56,781 nucleotides of DNA, taken from assembly GCA_023429135.1 (NCBI GenBank), contig JAEYWD010000078.1:1-56781 (forward strand), in the 5' to 3' direction. Positions 25,860 to 34,293 of the stretch are shown here, piece by piece. The notes below the pieces were generated by a model that ran no database searches, was not told where the DNA came from, and saw only the letters and a list, made by a program, of their open reading frames with translations. This DNA is from Bacteroidota bacterium. GTDB lineage: Bacteria > Bacteroidota > Bacteroidia > Bacteroidales > JAAUTT01. Each line of letters opens with the position of its first letter. Positions within the stretch are counted from its first letter, which is position 1. The position numbers and the translations under genes were made by a program.

Positions 25860-27929
25860 ATGATACACCGACTAACCTTACTTTTTGCAATTCTGATATT
25901 TTCGATTTCTCAACCCGTTTTGGCGCAGAAGGAAGTCAATGTCAAAAGGAGTGAATTTAAAATAAAGCAGGCTGGATTCCGCGATGCCTGGCATGCTGTT
26001 AAAGAAGGCGACAGGCTTGCCTCAAAAGGTAAAGGCGCTTTGCCTTCAGCATTAAAGGAATATTTGAAAGCTCATCCATATAATCCTGAGAATGCTGAGC
26101 TAAACTATAAAATTGGTACCTGTTATCTTCAAACCGATAAAAAGAAAGAGGCAATAGCTTACTTAATCAAGACTTATGAAAAGGATCCTCAAATAACCCC
26201 CGATTTTCATTATGTACTTGCAAGAGGATATCATTTTAACCTTGAGTTCGGAAACGCAATTAAGGAATATGAACTGTATTACCAAACACTTTCAAAAAAG
26301 GAGAAAAAAACAATCGGAATAAAAGTTCTAAAGTTTAAAGAGGAATGCTTGAATGCTGGAGAGCTGGTTTCAAATCCTAAACGGGTTATCATAAAGAATC
26401 TGGGTGATTCGGTAAACTCGGGTTACGATGATTACAATTCTGTTATAAGCTCAAACGATTCTATCATGTATCTGATATCGCGCAGGCCAGTTTCATTAAC
26501 ATCGAGGCCCAATATTTTGGATAGCAGGTTTAATGAAGATATTTATACGTGTTTGAACGATGGGGGCAATTGGCAAACTGCAACACGCTGGCAATCTAAA
26601 ATTAACGACAAGCATCATAATGGAGTCGTATGGTTGTCATCCGATGGAAAAACGATGTATCTTTATAATGGCTACAAGGATAACGGCGACCTTGAATACA
26701 GCGAATTCAGAAAAGGTAAATGGTCAAAACCATCCAAATTAAGGGGCGGTTTTAATACCGACGAAAAAGAAACCGCAATCACCATAACTGCCGATGGAAA
26801 TGAAGTATATTTTGTTTCGGCTGATCCACGCGAATCGTTTGGAGGAAAAGATATTTTCTATTCGGTAAAAAATAGCAAGGGTAAATGGACTTCACCCAAA
26901 AATGCAGGTTCTTCCATTAATACTATGTACGACGAAGAAGGTGTTTATATAAGTCCTGATGGAAAAACGCTGTACTTTAGTTCTAATGGGCATAATTCAA
27001 TGGGTGGTTACGATATTTTTAAGGTTGAAAGGGATGAGAAAAACGTGTGGTCCAAAGCCCAGAATATTGGATACCCTGTAAACTCACCCGACGATGAACT
27101 TTATTTTCGGCCATCGGACAACGGAAAACAAGCTTACTATTCTGCTATCAGGCCCGATACCAAAGGTGGTAAAGATATTTACAAGGTTATTTTCCTGGGA
27201 TCAGAAAAGGAGATGATTCTATTATCGGAAGACCAGCTAATTTCTTATAAGGATTATCCGTACAACGATGTTTTTGTGCGTATACCACAATCGCTCTCAA
27301 TTGATACTTCGGTAATGTTAAAAGGCGTGGTTACCGATGCCAAAACTAACAAACCTGTAAGTGCAAAAATCAACCTTATCGATATAGACCGCAGCCAGGT
27401 TATTGCCACAACAATTTCCGATTCAACGGGAAGTTATCAGTTTTCTTTACCTGAGGTGAAAAAGTACGGTATTGAGCTGAATGCCAAGGATTATATGTTC
27501 CTTCTCGACGTTGTCACTATGCCTGCTTCCATAACCGGACGAACTGTAATTCGTAATTTTGCTATGGCTAAAGTGGAAGTAGGTGCAAAAGTTGTTCTGA
27601 AAAATATTTATTTTGAAACCGGAAAAACTGTTCTTAAGGCCGAGTCGTTTGCTGAACTGGACAAGGTAGTTAAGTTCCTGCAGGAGAACAATGAACTGAA
27701 GATTGAAATTTCGGGACATACTGACAATGTTGGTTCTCTGAAAATAAATACAACATTGTCCGAAGCACGTGCTAAAGCTGTTGTCGATTATTTTGCAAAG
27801 AACGGCATTGCAATTGAACAGATGGTTTACAAAGGTTATGGCCCAAGTCAGCCAATTGCACCAAATACAACAAAAGCAGGAAAACAGTTGAACCGACGTG
27901 TAGAATTTAAAATACTAAGTAAGGATTAA
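25860..27929 (+). CDS. OmpA-family protein with TPR, PD40 propeller and CRD domains (PorE-like)
   Basis: A 689-residue periplasmic protein: signal peptide (1-22, ending VLAQ), TPR-like helices (about 55-150), WD40/PD40 beta-propeller repeats (about 190-440, with motifs such as SPDGKTLYFSSNG and GGYDIFKV), a carboxypeptidase-regulatory-like domain (about 480-560) and a C-terminal OmpA peptidoglycan-binding domain (about 575-689, with GHTDNVGS). This order is that of PorE of the type IX secretion system, but PorE is a lipoprotein and this has an ordinary signal peptide. Many Bacteroidota carry several such paralogues, so a T9SS role is not assured. Confidence 0.85.
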   Translation: MIHRLTLLFAILIFSISQPVLAQKEVNVKRSEFKIKQAGFRDAWHAVKEGDRLASKGKGALPSALKEYLKAHPYNPENAELNYKIGTCYLQTDKKKEAIAYLIKTYEKDPQITPDFHYVLARGYHFNLEFGNAIKEYELYYQTLSKKEKKTIGIKVLKFKEECLNAGELVSNPKRVIIKNLGDSVNSGYDDYNSVISSNDSIMYLISRRPVSLTSRPNILDSRFNEDIYTCLNDGGNWQTATRWQSKINDKHHNGVVWLSSDGKTMYLYNGYKDNGDLEYSEFRKGKWSKPSKLRGGFNTDEKETAITITADGNEVYFVSADPRESFGGKDIFYSVKNSKGKWTSPKNAGSSINTMYDEEGVYISPDGKTLYFSSNGHNSMGGYDIFKVERDEKNVWSKAQNIGYPVNSPDDELYFRPSDNGKQAYYSAIRPDTKGGKDIYKVIFLGSEKEMILLSEDQLISYKDYPYNDVFVRIPQSLSIDTSVMLKGVVTDAKTNKPVSAKINLIDIDRSQVIATTISDSTGSYQFSLPEVKKYGIELNAKDYMFLLDVVTMPASITGRTVIRNFAMAKVEVGAKVVLKNIYFETGKTVLKAESFAELDKVVKFLQENNELKIEISGHTDNVGSLKINTTLSEARAKAVVDYFAKNGIAIEQMVYKGYGPSQPIAPNTTKAGKQLNRRVEFKILSKD

Positions 27930-27959
27930 ATCCGTTTTTTACGGAAGTAAAGTATTAGA

Positions 27960-28691
27960 ATGAAAGCAATGATATTGGCAGCCGGGAAAGGAACCCGGCT
28001 GCAGCCATTAACGAATACAACACCCAAAGCACTGGTTGAAATTGATGGCAGGCCGCTTCTGGAAATTATTATTATGAACCTGAAACGCGCCGGTTTTAGC
28101 AGCCTTGTTATCAATGTTCACCATTTTGCAGAGCAGGTATATGATTTTCTGGAGCGTCACAGGAACTTTGGAATCAATATCCAGGTATCCGACGAACAGG
28201 ATTTGCTGCTCGATACGGGTGGCGGACTCCTGAAGGCTAAGTCTCTTTTGATGGATGGCGAACCTTTTCTGGTTCATAATGTAGATATTATAACAAATCT
28301 CGATTTAAAAGCCTTGTACAAATTTCATTGTCAGTCGGGCGCTCTGGCTACAATGGCTGTTAAAGACAGGGAAACATCCCGGTCTCTTTTAATTGGAAAA
28401 AACGGCGATTTAAGCGGCTGGAAAAATAATGTTACCGGTGAAGTAAAACACTCCCGAGGTATCCTTGAGGAGTTGGAGCCTATTGCTTTTTCGGCAATTC
28501 ATGTAATGAGCCCCGAAATTTTTGAACTTATTCACGAAACCGGTGTTTTTTCGATCATGGATGTTTATCTGCGAATTGCTAAAACCCACCGAATAGCCAC
28601 TTATAATCACAATAACGACTATTGGCTCGATTTAGGCCGAATCGGAAACATTGATGAAGCAGCCAGTTTTTTAAAAAATAACCCGTTATGA
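27960..28691 (+). CDS. sugar-1-phosphate nucleotidyltransferase, MurU-like
   Basis: A 243-residue nucleotidyltransferase with AAGKGTRLQPLT at 7-18, TPKAL at 21-25 and a C-terminal YWLDLGRIGN motif. The short length and the terminal WLD.G element resemble N-acetylmuramate-1-phosphate uridylyltransferase (MurU) of peptidoglycan recycling, although no AmgK-type kinase is adjacent. A general NDP-sugar pyrophosphorylase is the alternative. Its last codon overlaps the cysH start (ATGA). Confidence 0.75.
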   Translation: MKAMILAAGKGTRLQPLTNTTPKALVEIDGRPLLEIIIMNLKRAGFSSLVINVHHFAEQVYDFLERHRNFGINIQVSDEQDLLLDTGGGLLKAKSLLMDGEPFLVHNVDIITNLDLKALYKFHCQSGALATMAVKDRETSRSLLIGKNGDLSGWKNNVTGEVKHSRGILEELEPIAFSAIHVMSPEIFELIHETGVFSIMDVYLRIAKTHRIATYNHNNDYWLDLGRIGNIDEAASFLKNNPL

Positions 28692-29395
28692 CAAGTAAGG
28701 AAAAAATTCAGGAGCTTAATGCAAGGTTTGAAAAGAAGACTCCACAGGAAGTTTTATCGTATTTTCTTCATGAATATAAAGGTCGTATTGCTCTTTCATC
28801 CAGTCTTGGAATTGAAGATCAGGCATTAACACACATGGTGTGCAATATCGATCATTCCGCCAAAGTGTTTACCCTCGACACGGGCAGGTTATTTCCCGAA
28901 ACTTATTCTTTGATTGATAATACCAATAAACATTTCGGAATAAATATCGAAGTATATTTTCCTGAATCGGGGAGAGTTGAGGAGATGGTGCGAACCAAGG
29001 GAATCAATCTTTTTTACGACAGTATCGAAAGTCGGAAAGAATGCTGTAAAGTACGAAAGATTGAACCTCTCAAAAGAGCTTTTCAGAACCTGGATGTTTG
29101 GATTTGTGGTTTGCGCAAAGATCAATCTATTACCAGGTTTTATTCCAGTATGGTGGAATGGGACGAAGCGAATGGACTTATCAAGATTAACCCTCTTATT
29201 AACTGGACCGAGAAGATGGTTTGGGAATATATCCGTGTTCATCATGTTCCATACAATGAGTTGCACGACAAAGGATTTCCCAGCATTGGTTGTCAGCCAT
29301 GTACCAGAGCAGTTGCAGCCGGCGAGGATATCCGTTCGGGCCGCTGGTGGTGGGAAGCGCCTGAGCACAAAGAGTGCGGTTTACATAAAAGATAA
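28688..29395 (+). CDS. cysH: assimilatory adenylyl-sulfate (APS) reductase, [4Fe-4S] type
   Basis: Reduces activated sulfate to sulfite. The 235 residues hold the PAPS-reductase fold with SSSLGIEDQ near 37-45. Cysteine pairs C119-C120 and C202/C205 (CxxC) form the [4Fe-4S] signature of APS-specific enzymes, which PAPS-specific CysH lacks. The catalytic cysteine C230 lies in the C-terminal ECGLH. Sulfate transporter, CysD/N and sulfite reductase genes are not nearby, so the pathway is dispersed. Confidence 0.9.
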   Translation: MTSKEKIQELNARFEKKTPQEVLSYFLHEYKGRIALSSSLGIEDQALTHMVCNIDHSAKVFTLDTGRLFPETYSLIDNTNKHFGINIEVYFPESGRVEEMVRTKGINLFYDSIESRKECCKVRKIEPLKRAFQNLDVWICGLRKDQSITRFYSSMVEWDEANGLIKINPLINWTEKMVWEYIRVHHVPYNELHDKGFPSIGCQPCTRAVAAGEDIRSGRWWWEAPEHKECGLHKR

Positions 29396-29424
29396 TATGA
29401 TCGGAGCGGATGCATAACCCGAGC

Positions 29425-29480
29425 TTGAGCCTGTCGAAGGGTAATATTGCTGATTTGCAATGAGGTTTCGACAGGCTCAA
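29425..29480. repeat. dispersed intergenic inverted repeat (copy 1)
   Basis: TTGAGCCTGTCGAA (29425-29438) and TTCGACAGGCTCAA (29467-29480) are perfect 14-bp reverse complements, 28 nt apart. Bases 29471-29487 recur at 50036-50052 with one mismatch, so this belongs to a dispersed family also seen near 44.2 and 50.0 kb. The following stretch to the next gene (to 29675) shows no ORF. Confidence 0.75.
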
Positions 29481-29675
29481 CCTCCGGTGATACACTAATT
29501 ACACGACCTCATTAATACATGATTAACTTTTTATTTGGAAATAGCAAATGCTATTGAAATAAATATCGTAGCAAATGCTACGACAAACAGGGGTCAGGCG
29601 GAATTTGCAATTTATGGACTTTTCTCATAGCCTTTATTGTATATTTACCATAGAAAATCCAATAATTTATGCTTC

Positions 29676-30404
29676 ATGGAAAAAGTTTTTCACCAAATCA
29701 AAGCCTACCTTTATCCTAACCATCTTCTGGCAAAACAACATGAATTTGTTCCAAGGGTATGCGCGGAACGAACTGTTAATGTTAAAGAAATATGCGAATC
29801 GGCCGTGACAAGGGGAGGAGCGCCTGGTACGGCTGAGGAAATAGAGTATAAAGTTAACCTGTTTCTGGAAGAGATGGCTTATCTTTTATGCAATGGCTAT
29901 GCTGTCAATACAGGTTACTTTACCGGGAACGCTCATTTAAATGGGGTTTTTAATAATGCTGGTGAAAATTTCGATCCGTCCAGGCATACATTAAGTTTTG
30001 TGTTTAATCAAGGGGAGCTGCTTAGGCGGGAGATAAAGGATTTGAGAGTTGATATTCTTGGTATAGCCAAAAATGTGATGTTTATATCTGAAGTAATCGA
30101 CCAGAAAACAGGCTCAGTAAACAACATTATTACCCCTAACCGTAATTTGATAATTAAAGGAGGCAAATTAAAAATCGCCGGAAACTCCGAATCCGGAGTT
30201 TACCTGATACACCTGGGAACAGGTAGAAAATTAAAAACAGATCCATCCGATGTGGTTGTCAATTACCCGGCCGAGCTGATGGTTTCTCTACCGGACCTGA
30301 TGCCGGGAGATTATAAGTTAGAAGTAGTTTCGCAGTTTACTGGTAACGCGCTTTTAAAAGAACCACGTAGTTGCGTTTTCGATGGGGTTTTAACCGTAAT
30401 ATAA
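29676..30404 (+). CDS. HU-like DNA-binding protein with DUF4469 Ig-like domain
   Basis: A 242-residue protein of a Bacteroidota family combining an HU/IHF-like DNA-binding N-terminus (about 1-120, with AERTVNVKEIC, EEMAYLLCNGYAVNTGYF) and a C-terminal Ig-like DUF4469 domain (about 145-240). A TTG-initiated 13-residue extension was discarded because MEKVFHQIKAYLYPN matches the family start. The protein probably binds DNA; its physiological role is unknown. It stands alone between two repeat-rich intergenic regions. Confidence 0.78.
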   Translation: MEKVFHQIKAYLYPNHLLAKQHEFVPRVCAERTVNVKEICESAVTRGGAPGTAEEIEYKVNLFLEEMAYLLCNGYAVNTGYFTGNAHLNGVFNNAGENFDPSRHTLSFVFNQGELLRREIKDLRVDILGIAKNVMFISEVIDQKTGSVNNIITPNRNLIIKGGKLKIAGNSESGVYLIHLGTGRKLKTDPSDVVVNYPAELMVSLPDLMPGDYKLEVVSQFTGNALLKEPRSCVFDGVLTVI

Positions 30405-30420
30405 TGTGAGTTCCACCTTT

Positions 30421-30438
30421 GGCTGGAAGTCTTCAGCC
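30421..30438 (+). repeat. REP-like small hairpin
   Basis: GGCTG at 30421-30425 pairs with CAGCC at 30434-30438, the stem continuing with wobble pairs. It lies 16 nt after the DUF4469 gene and could protect or end its transcript. No T-tract follows. Confidence 0.35.
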
Positions 30439-30511
30439 CGGGGATTTCACCCAGGTCGCGATGTCTTAGGACTTCGATCCCGAAACCTTTATCCGGTCAT
30501 CCAAGGAAGAC

Positions 30512-30596
30512 ACGATAATATTATCGTCTATGACACGACAATTTTATCGTGCCTAACGCGACAATGTTATCGTGTTACTGGTAATGATATTGTTCT
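30512..30596. repeat. tandem array of 16-bp palindromes with a 23-bp period
   Basis: Three 16-bp palindromic units start at 30512, 30535 and 30558, an exact 23-bp step with 7-bp spacers. Unit 1, ACGATAATATTATCGT, is a perfect palindrome; units 2 and 3 follow RCGAYAATNTTATCGT. A degenerate fourth unit (9 of 16 bases) lies in phase at 30581-30596. The array occupies the convergent gap between the DUF4469 gene and the transglycosylase-like gene. It looks like a set of protein-binding sites or a hairpin array rather than a CRISPR. Confidence 0.75.
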
Positions 30597-30599
30597 TAG

Positions 30600-31343
30600 C
30601 TATTTCTCCGACTGCCTGCATTGCGACCAGAAGTAGCTGCTCACCGACCCGTAATTGTACCTTTCGTTACTGCTGAACAGAGCTGTATGGAAATAGTTTT
30701 TTGCCATGTTTTCCCTGATTTGTTTCTCGGGCAAATAATAGCCGCAATTGTAGGCTGTTGCATAAAACCATACATGGTTGAGGTTGAGGCTGCCCGATAT
30801 AGAAGGATATTTATAGTCCATTACTTTGATGAACCAAATCAGATACTGAACCTGCCATTTTTCGCTGTCAAGCCGCTTTACCCTTTGCAAACGAGCATGA
30901 TTGGTTTGCGCGGTATCAATTTGTTCAACTTCGGCATCGTGTTTAAAACAGGCAATGGTTTTCAGGTCGGTTTCAAGCTTCTCAGCAAAAGTTGGCTTTA
31001 TCTGGAATCGTCCTATAGAAAAATCAGCATAGGTTGGACCATATTGGACATACAGAGTTTTAAGCGCCTGAATTTCCATTTTATCCCGAATGTATGAATA
31101 CCGGATCAGTTCAGGAAATATAACGGATTTGGCAAAACATGGATCTATTTTGTTTCGGATTAAAGTGTTGGTGATCCATTGGTTACTGTTAAGATAGTTT
31201 ATGGCTTCAAAATATTGTTTCCCGAAGATTTCTTTATAGTTGAGGTTAACCTGGCTATAAAGAGAGCACCGGGGAACTAGGAGAATTAAAAACAGGAAGG
31301 TAATTTTATAAATCGCGCGAATAGAACACAAGATCTTTTTCAT
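30600..31343 (-). CDS. secreted lytic-transglycosylase-like protein
   Basis: A 247-residue protein, counted from an ATG inside the end of the upstream gene; a 29-residue upstream extension would destroy the signal peptide (MKKILCSIRAIYKITFLFL). Lysozyme-fold hallmarks appear in order: FPELIRYS with candidate catalytic E78, SIGRFQIKP (109-117) in the place of GLMQ..P, and AYNCG (197-201) in the place of AYNAG. It could cleave peptidoglycan, but the spacing differs from standard Slt families. It is the last gene of the seven-gene secreted block and overlaps its predecessor by 38 nt. Confidence 0.65.
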   Translation of the reverse strand: MKKILCSIRAIYKITFLFLILLVPRCSLYSQVNLNYKEIFGKQYFEAINYLNSNQWITNTLIRNKIDPCFAKSVIFPELIRYSYIRDKMEIQALKTLYVQYGPTYADFSIGRFQIKPTFAEKLETDLKTIACFKHDAEVEQIDTAQTNHARLQRVKRLDSEKWQVQYLIWFIKVMDYKYPSISGSLNLNHVWFYATAYNCGYYLPEKQIRENMAKNYFHTALFSSNERYNYGSVSSYFWSQCRQSEK

Positions 31344-32367
31344 TTTCGAGTGAAAGCCATTTGAGGGTAAATTTTCCATCCTTTTCAACAGCAGAGGTCT
31401 CAATTGGAGAAGGATAGGTTTTGCCATCACTAAAGTAGATCTTATCGTATGAGGCTATGGCATATTTCTTACCGTCGGAACTGAGGTATGTCTGACAGGT
31501 ATTTACATCCAGATCAGTAAATTCCTTCACCTTTACACCATTAATGTATAGTGTGTTATTGACCGACATGATCCAGTTACCGTTTTTTGTAAAAGCCGGA
31601 TTGTCGCTATAAAATGTATTCTGTGGGAATGGCCCGAATTTGGTGGTTCCGTTTAACAGAACGTACGACATGGGTGTGGGAGCATTATTCGCTTTTTGTT
31701 CCTGTTCTTTTGCCCATTTCATTATTTCCTCCTGGGTCATTTTCGAAAAGTCTTTATTCATAACTGACATATCAACAGCTTCGCGCTCGTTAACTGCAAA
31801 CAGGTATTTTTTACCGCTGGGGCCTACATGAATTTTCTCTACATCGCCTTTTAAAGCAACTTTTAATCCTTCGGATGTAACCAGAAACTGGTTCATATTC
31901 TGATCGGCTGTAATTGCAAAGAAACCTGACTTGTCGGGCCATACATGCAATTTCGTGATTAGCCCGTACGGACCGTATTTTTTACTGTTTAGTGTGATAG
32001 AGTAGGTTCCGTCGTCGTTGGCCGAAATATAACCCAGGTTTGCCTCATCGTTTTCCTGAGGTTGGTAGAGAGAACATTTACTTTGCATGCTCTCCTGGTT
32101 AGCATTCGTTAGGGCTTCCTGTTCCTCCAGGCTGTCGAACGGGCCTTTCCGTACTCCATTTTTATAGATAAAAAATTTATCATCCATTTTCGTGGTAACT
32201 GAAGCTTGTCCGGTAGCAATTGTAAGCGACAGGAAACTTTCGCCATACATAATTACTTCGCCATCCTGAAGGGTTAATAAAATTTTTCGGGTTACAGCAG
32301 GACTCTGACTAAAACCCTGCAAAAATGTTCCGATTAAAAGGATGATTATAAACAATTGTTTTTTCAT
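31306..32367 (-). CDS. secreted protein with propeller-like repeats, 353 aa
   Basis: Not recognised. A signal peptide (MKKQLFIIILLIGTFLQGFSQ) precedes repeated short motifs of the kind KxxFGPF/KKYGPYG and DGK(K)YxxA/SDGKTYP, which suggest a beta-propeller or WG-like repeat fold across residues 30-350. The name-giving repeats also look like text-book read-out of a displayed value, but no catalytic motif is seen. It belongs to the seven-gene secreted block: 16 nt after the 294-aa gene and overlapping the transglycosylase-like gene. Confidence 0.65.
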   Translation of the reverse strand: MKKQLFIIILLIGTFLQGFSQSPAVTRKILLTLQDGEVIMYGESFLSLTIATGQASVTTKMDDKFFIYKNGVRKGPFDSLEEQEALTNANQESMQSKCSLYQPQENDEANLGYISANDDGTYSITLNSKKYGPYGLITKLHVWPDKSGFFAITADQNMNQFLVTSEGLKVALKGDVEKIHVGPSGKKYLFAVNEREAVDMSVMNKDFSKMTQEEIMKWAKEQEQKANNAPTPMSYVLLNGTTKFGPFPQNTFYSDNPAFTKNGNWIMSVNNTLYINGVKVKEFTDLDVNTCQTYLSSDGKKYAIASYDKIYFSDGKTYPSPIETSAVEKDGKFTLKWLSLENEKDLVFYSRDL

Positions 32368-32383
32368 ATGTATAGATTTTGAA

Positions 32384-33268
32384 TTATTGAGGCATATCTA
32401 ATTGAGGGATACTTACATGAGGAGTAAGCTTAATTTCAACATCCACTTTTCCTTCCATCTCCTGGTTGCCTTCGTTCAGTTTATATCGCTTACCTGCGGC
32501 CTTGATTGTAAAACTTCCCTTAGGGTTGAGGAGAAAATTATCGAGTTCCTTGTAATTGGCTATCAGCAATTGTTCATAAACTTCCGGGGCTTCAGCTTCA
32601 TGATGTTCGTTAATGGAGCCAGGGATATTAATATCAAAGGGGCCGTCGATCGGTACCAGCATTTCTTTCATGTCGTCCCATCTCTTTCCGGTACCATTTC
32701 CTGTAGGTGTGTTCCTGATGTATTTAAACTCTTTTCCGCCGGTAAGCCAGATAACATAATGTGGCGTTATTGGTTGGGGTTGTCCAAAGGGTGCATCGTA
32801 ATGTTTTATTTCGAGGTTGAGCATTTCCATTTCGTTAATACCTGAGGCAGAATAGGTGTAGGTAGTAACCAGTCTGTTGGATTTTTCGTCCATCGTTGTT
32901 CTTGTTACCGAAACATCCAGAGGGAAATTCACCTCTTTGGCTACCTCGCCTTTTTCGTTGTATTCGTTGTATTTTGATGACCCTGATAAGATGGGGCAAT
33001 GCATGGATGCTGTACATTTTGACCTGTTTGAAGGACTGTTGATATACGATTTTAACAGGAATGTCATTAACTGGCACGATAGCTTCCCTTTGATATGAGC
33101 TTCGTTTTTTACCACATGCCATGGAGCTTTTTTAGATGGTGAATATTCGGCAAAACTATAATGGATGGTAATTTCTGCATCGAAACGTTCATCATCGTCA
33201 AACATACCTGTTTGTGCACTAATGCTGATATTACAGAAAATGAGGAAGATTAATGGGTGAAATTTCAT
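32384..33268 (-). CDS. secreted protein of unknown function, 294 aa
   Basis: Not recognised. The signal peptide is MKFHPLIFLIFCNISISAQ. The mature region is beta-rich and contains three cysteines clustered near residues 58-90 (SCQL, SKCT, MHCP). A C-terminal stretch GSFTIKAAGKRYKLN..EMEGKVDVEIKL looks like an amphipathic beta domain. It lies 6 nt downstream of the 326-aa paralogue gene and is cotranscribed with it. Confidence 0.65.
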   Translation of the reverse strand: MKFHPLIFLIFCNISISAQTGMFDDDERFDAEITIHYSFAEYSPSKKAPWHVVKNEAHIKGKLSCQLMTFLLKSYINSPSNRSKCTASMHCPILSGSSKYNEYNEKGEVAKEVNFPLDVSVTRTTMDEKSNRLVTTYTYSASGINEMEMLNLEIKHYDAPFGQPQPITPHYVIWLTGGKEFKYIRNTPTGNGTGKRWDDMKEMLVPIDGPFDINIPGSINEHHEAEAPEVYEQLLIANYKELDNFLLNPKGSFTIKAAGKRYKLNEGNQEMEGKVDVEIKLTPHVSIPQLDMPQ

Positions 33269-33274
33269 AAATAA

Positions 33275-34255
33275 TTATTGAATAATTAAGGAAGTGAGTG
33301 ATTTAACAAAGTCAATATCCATGGCCTGTTCGAAAAGAATACAGGGATAGCTGGTGGATTGGTGCTTCAGATAATCGTCAGCAATTTGTTTGAGTTCTTT
33401 TTTGTCGCGGATATGAAAAACCATAAACTGGATGTCGGATTTCGGCCTGTTTGTGTTCCAGTACTTTGGATTTACTGTCATAATTGGTTGAAATATATTC
33501 TCCTGTCCTTCGTAGCTTGAGGTAGAGCGCACCTTCGACAAGTTTCCCCCGAAATATGCAGGTTTATCGCGGTCGGCAGCAGGAATTTCGGCCCATTCCT
33601 TATCCAGAAATTGTTTATTCAATTTAGCGGTAAATTCATCGGTTTCTTTTGCAGCAAGCTCCCGGGCACAGGCAAAGGCTTCGTTTACAGTTACCGGGAT
33701 CCAGTAATCAGGCCGCGAGGGATCGTATAGCACATAACATATGTTGTCGTACATATCAATGCCCGGAGCGATTGTTTTTTTATTGAAGGGAACAGTAAAA
33801 TAGCATTTGTTCTGGTCGAAACCATTGGAATTGATTCCAATCCCGTTCATGCTGTTTATCTGGAGTTCCCATTCCGGAGGCTCAATGGAGTTGAAAACTA
33901 CTTCTCCTTTTTTATTCTTGAAAAAAGCGCAAAACTCAAACTCAACATTAACAGGAACTCCGTAATTGCATTTTACCACCGATGAAATATCGTCGAGCCT
34001 CATCTGTGCGTTGAACCCTTGCAATCCGGCCAGAATAGGATTTTTCCGGACAACATCAGCCAGCTTTTTAAGCTGTTCAAGGTTTGCAACCATTTCTGCA
34101 GGTGTGAACTTATCATTACGCGCATAATCAGTCCGGCTGAGGATTTTAAAGGTTCCCTGTTTGTCTAAAACAAGCGGATGATCCTGGGCATATATACTGA
34201 TTTGCACTGCAACTGAGAACGTCAGTAAGATCAAATAATTTTTCATCAGGGCCAT
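33275..34255 (-). CDS. secreted protein, 326 aa, paralogue of the 382-aa block protein
   Basis: Not recognised as a known family. Signal peptide with two possible ATGs (M1 and M4; MKNYLILLTFSVAVQISIYAQ). The central motif YDPSRPDYWIPVTVNE and the later DRDKPAYFGG match NPERPEMWIPVTVKE and KLNQPAYYSS in the first protein of the same operon, so the two are paralogues that have diverged strongly. Two cysteines (NYGV-adjacent KCNYG, FEFCAFF) and one in the C-terminus occur. It may form a heteromeric pair with its paralogue. Confidence 0.65.
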   Translation of the reverse strand: MALMKNYLILLTFSVAVQISIYAQDHPLVLDKQGTFKILSRTDYARNDKFTPAEMVANLEQLKKLADVVRKNPILAGLQGFNAQMRLDDISSVVKCNYGVPVNVEFEFCAFFKNKKGEVVFNSIEPPEWELQINSMNGIGINSNGFDQNKCYFTVPFNKKTIAPGIDMYDNICYVLYDPSRPDYWIPVTVNEAFACARELAAKETDEFTAKLNKQFLDKEWAEIPAADRDKPAYFGGNLSKVRSTSSYEGQENIFQPIMTVNPKYWNTNRPKSDIQFMVFHIRDKKELKQIADDYLKHQSTSYPCILFEQAMDIDFVKSLTSLIIQ

Positions 34256-34293
34256 ATTTATTATATGATTGTAGTTAAGACTTTGTAATTATT

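Noticed and set aside
27911..27956. Nested short inverted repeats (AATACT/AGTATT and TCCGT/ACGGA) before the MurU-like gene
   Set aside because: Stems of 5-6 bp partly in coding sequence; too weak to call a terminator or switch.
28889..29417. Open frames of about 146-159 codons on both strands over cysH
   Set aside because: Shadows of cysH, whose cysteine motifs and catalytic ending are intact in the chosen frame.
30512..30573. Possible mini-CRISPR
   Set aside because: Units are 16-bp palindromes with 7-bp spacers, far too short, and no cas genes are present.
30406..30636. 76-codon open frame beginning at GTG after the DUF4469 gene
   Set aside because: It runs through the palindrome array and into the end of the opposing gene, and its translation shows no domain or normal composition.
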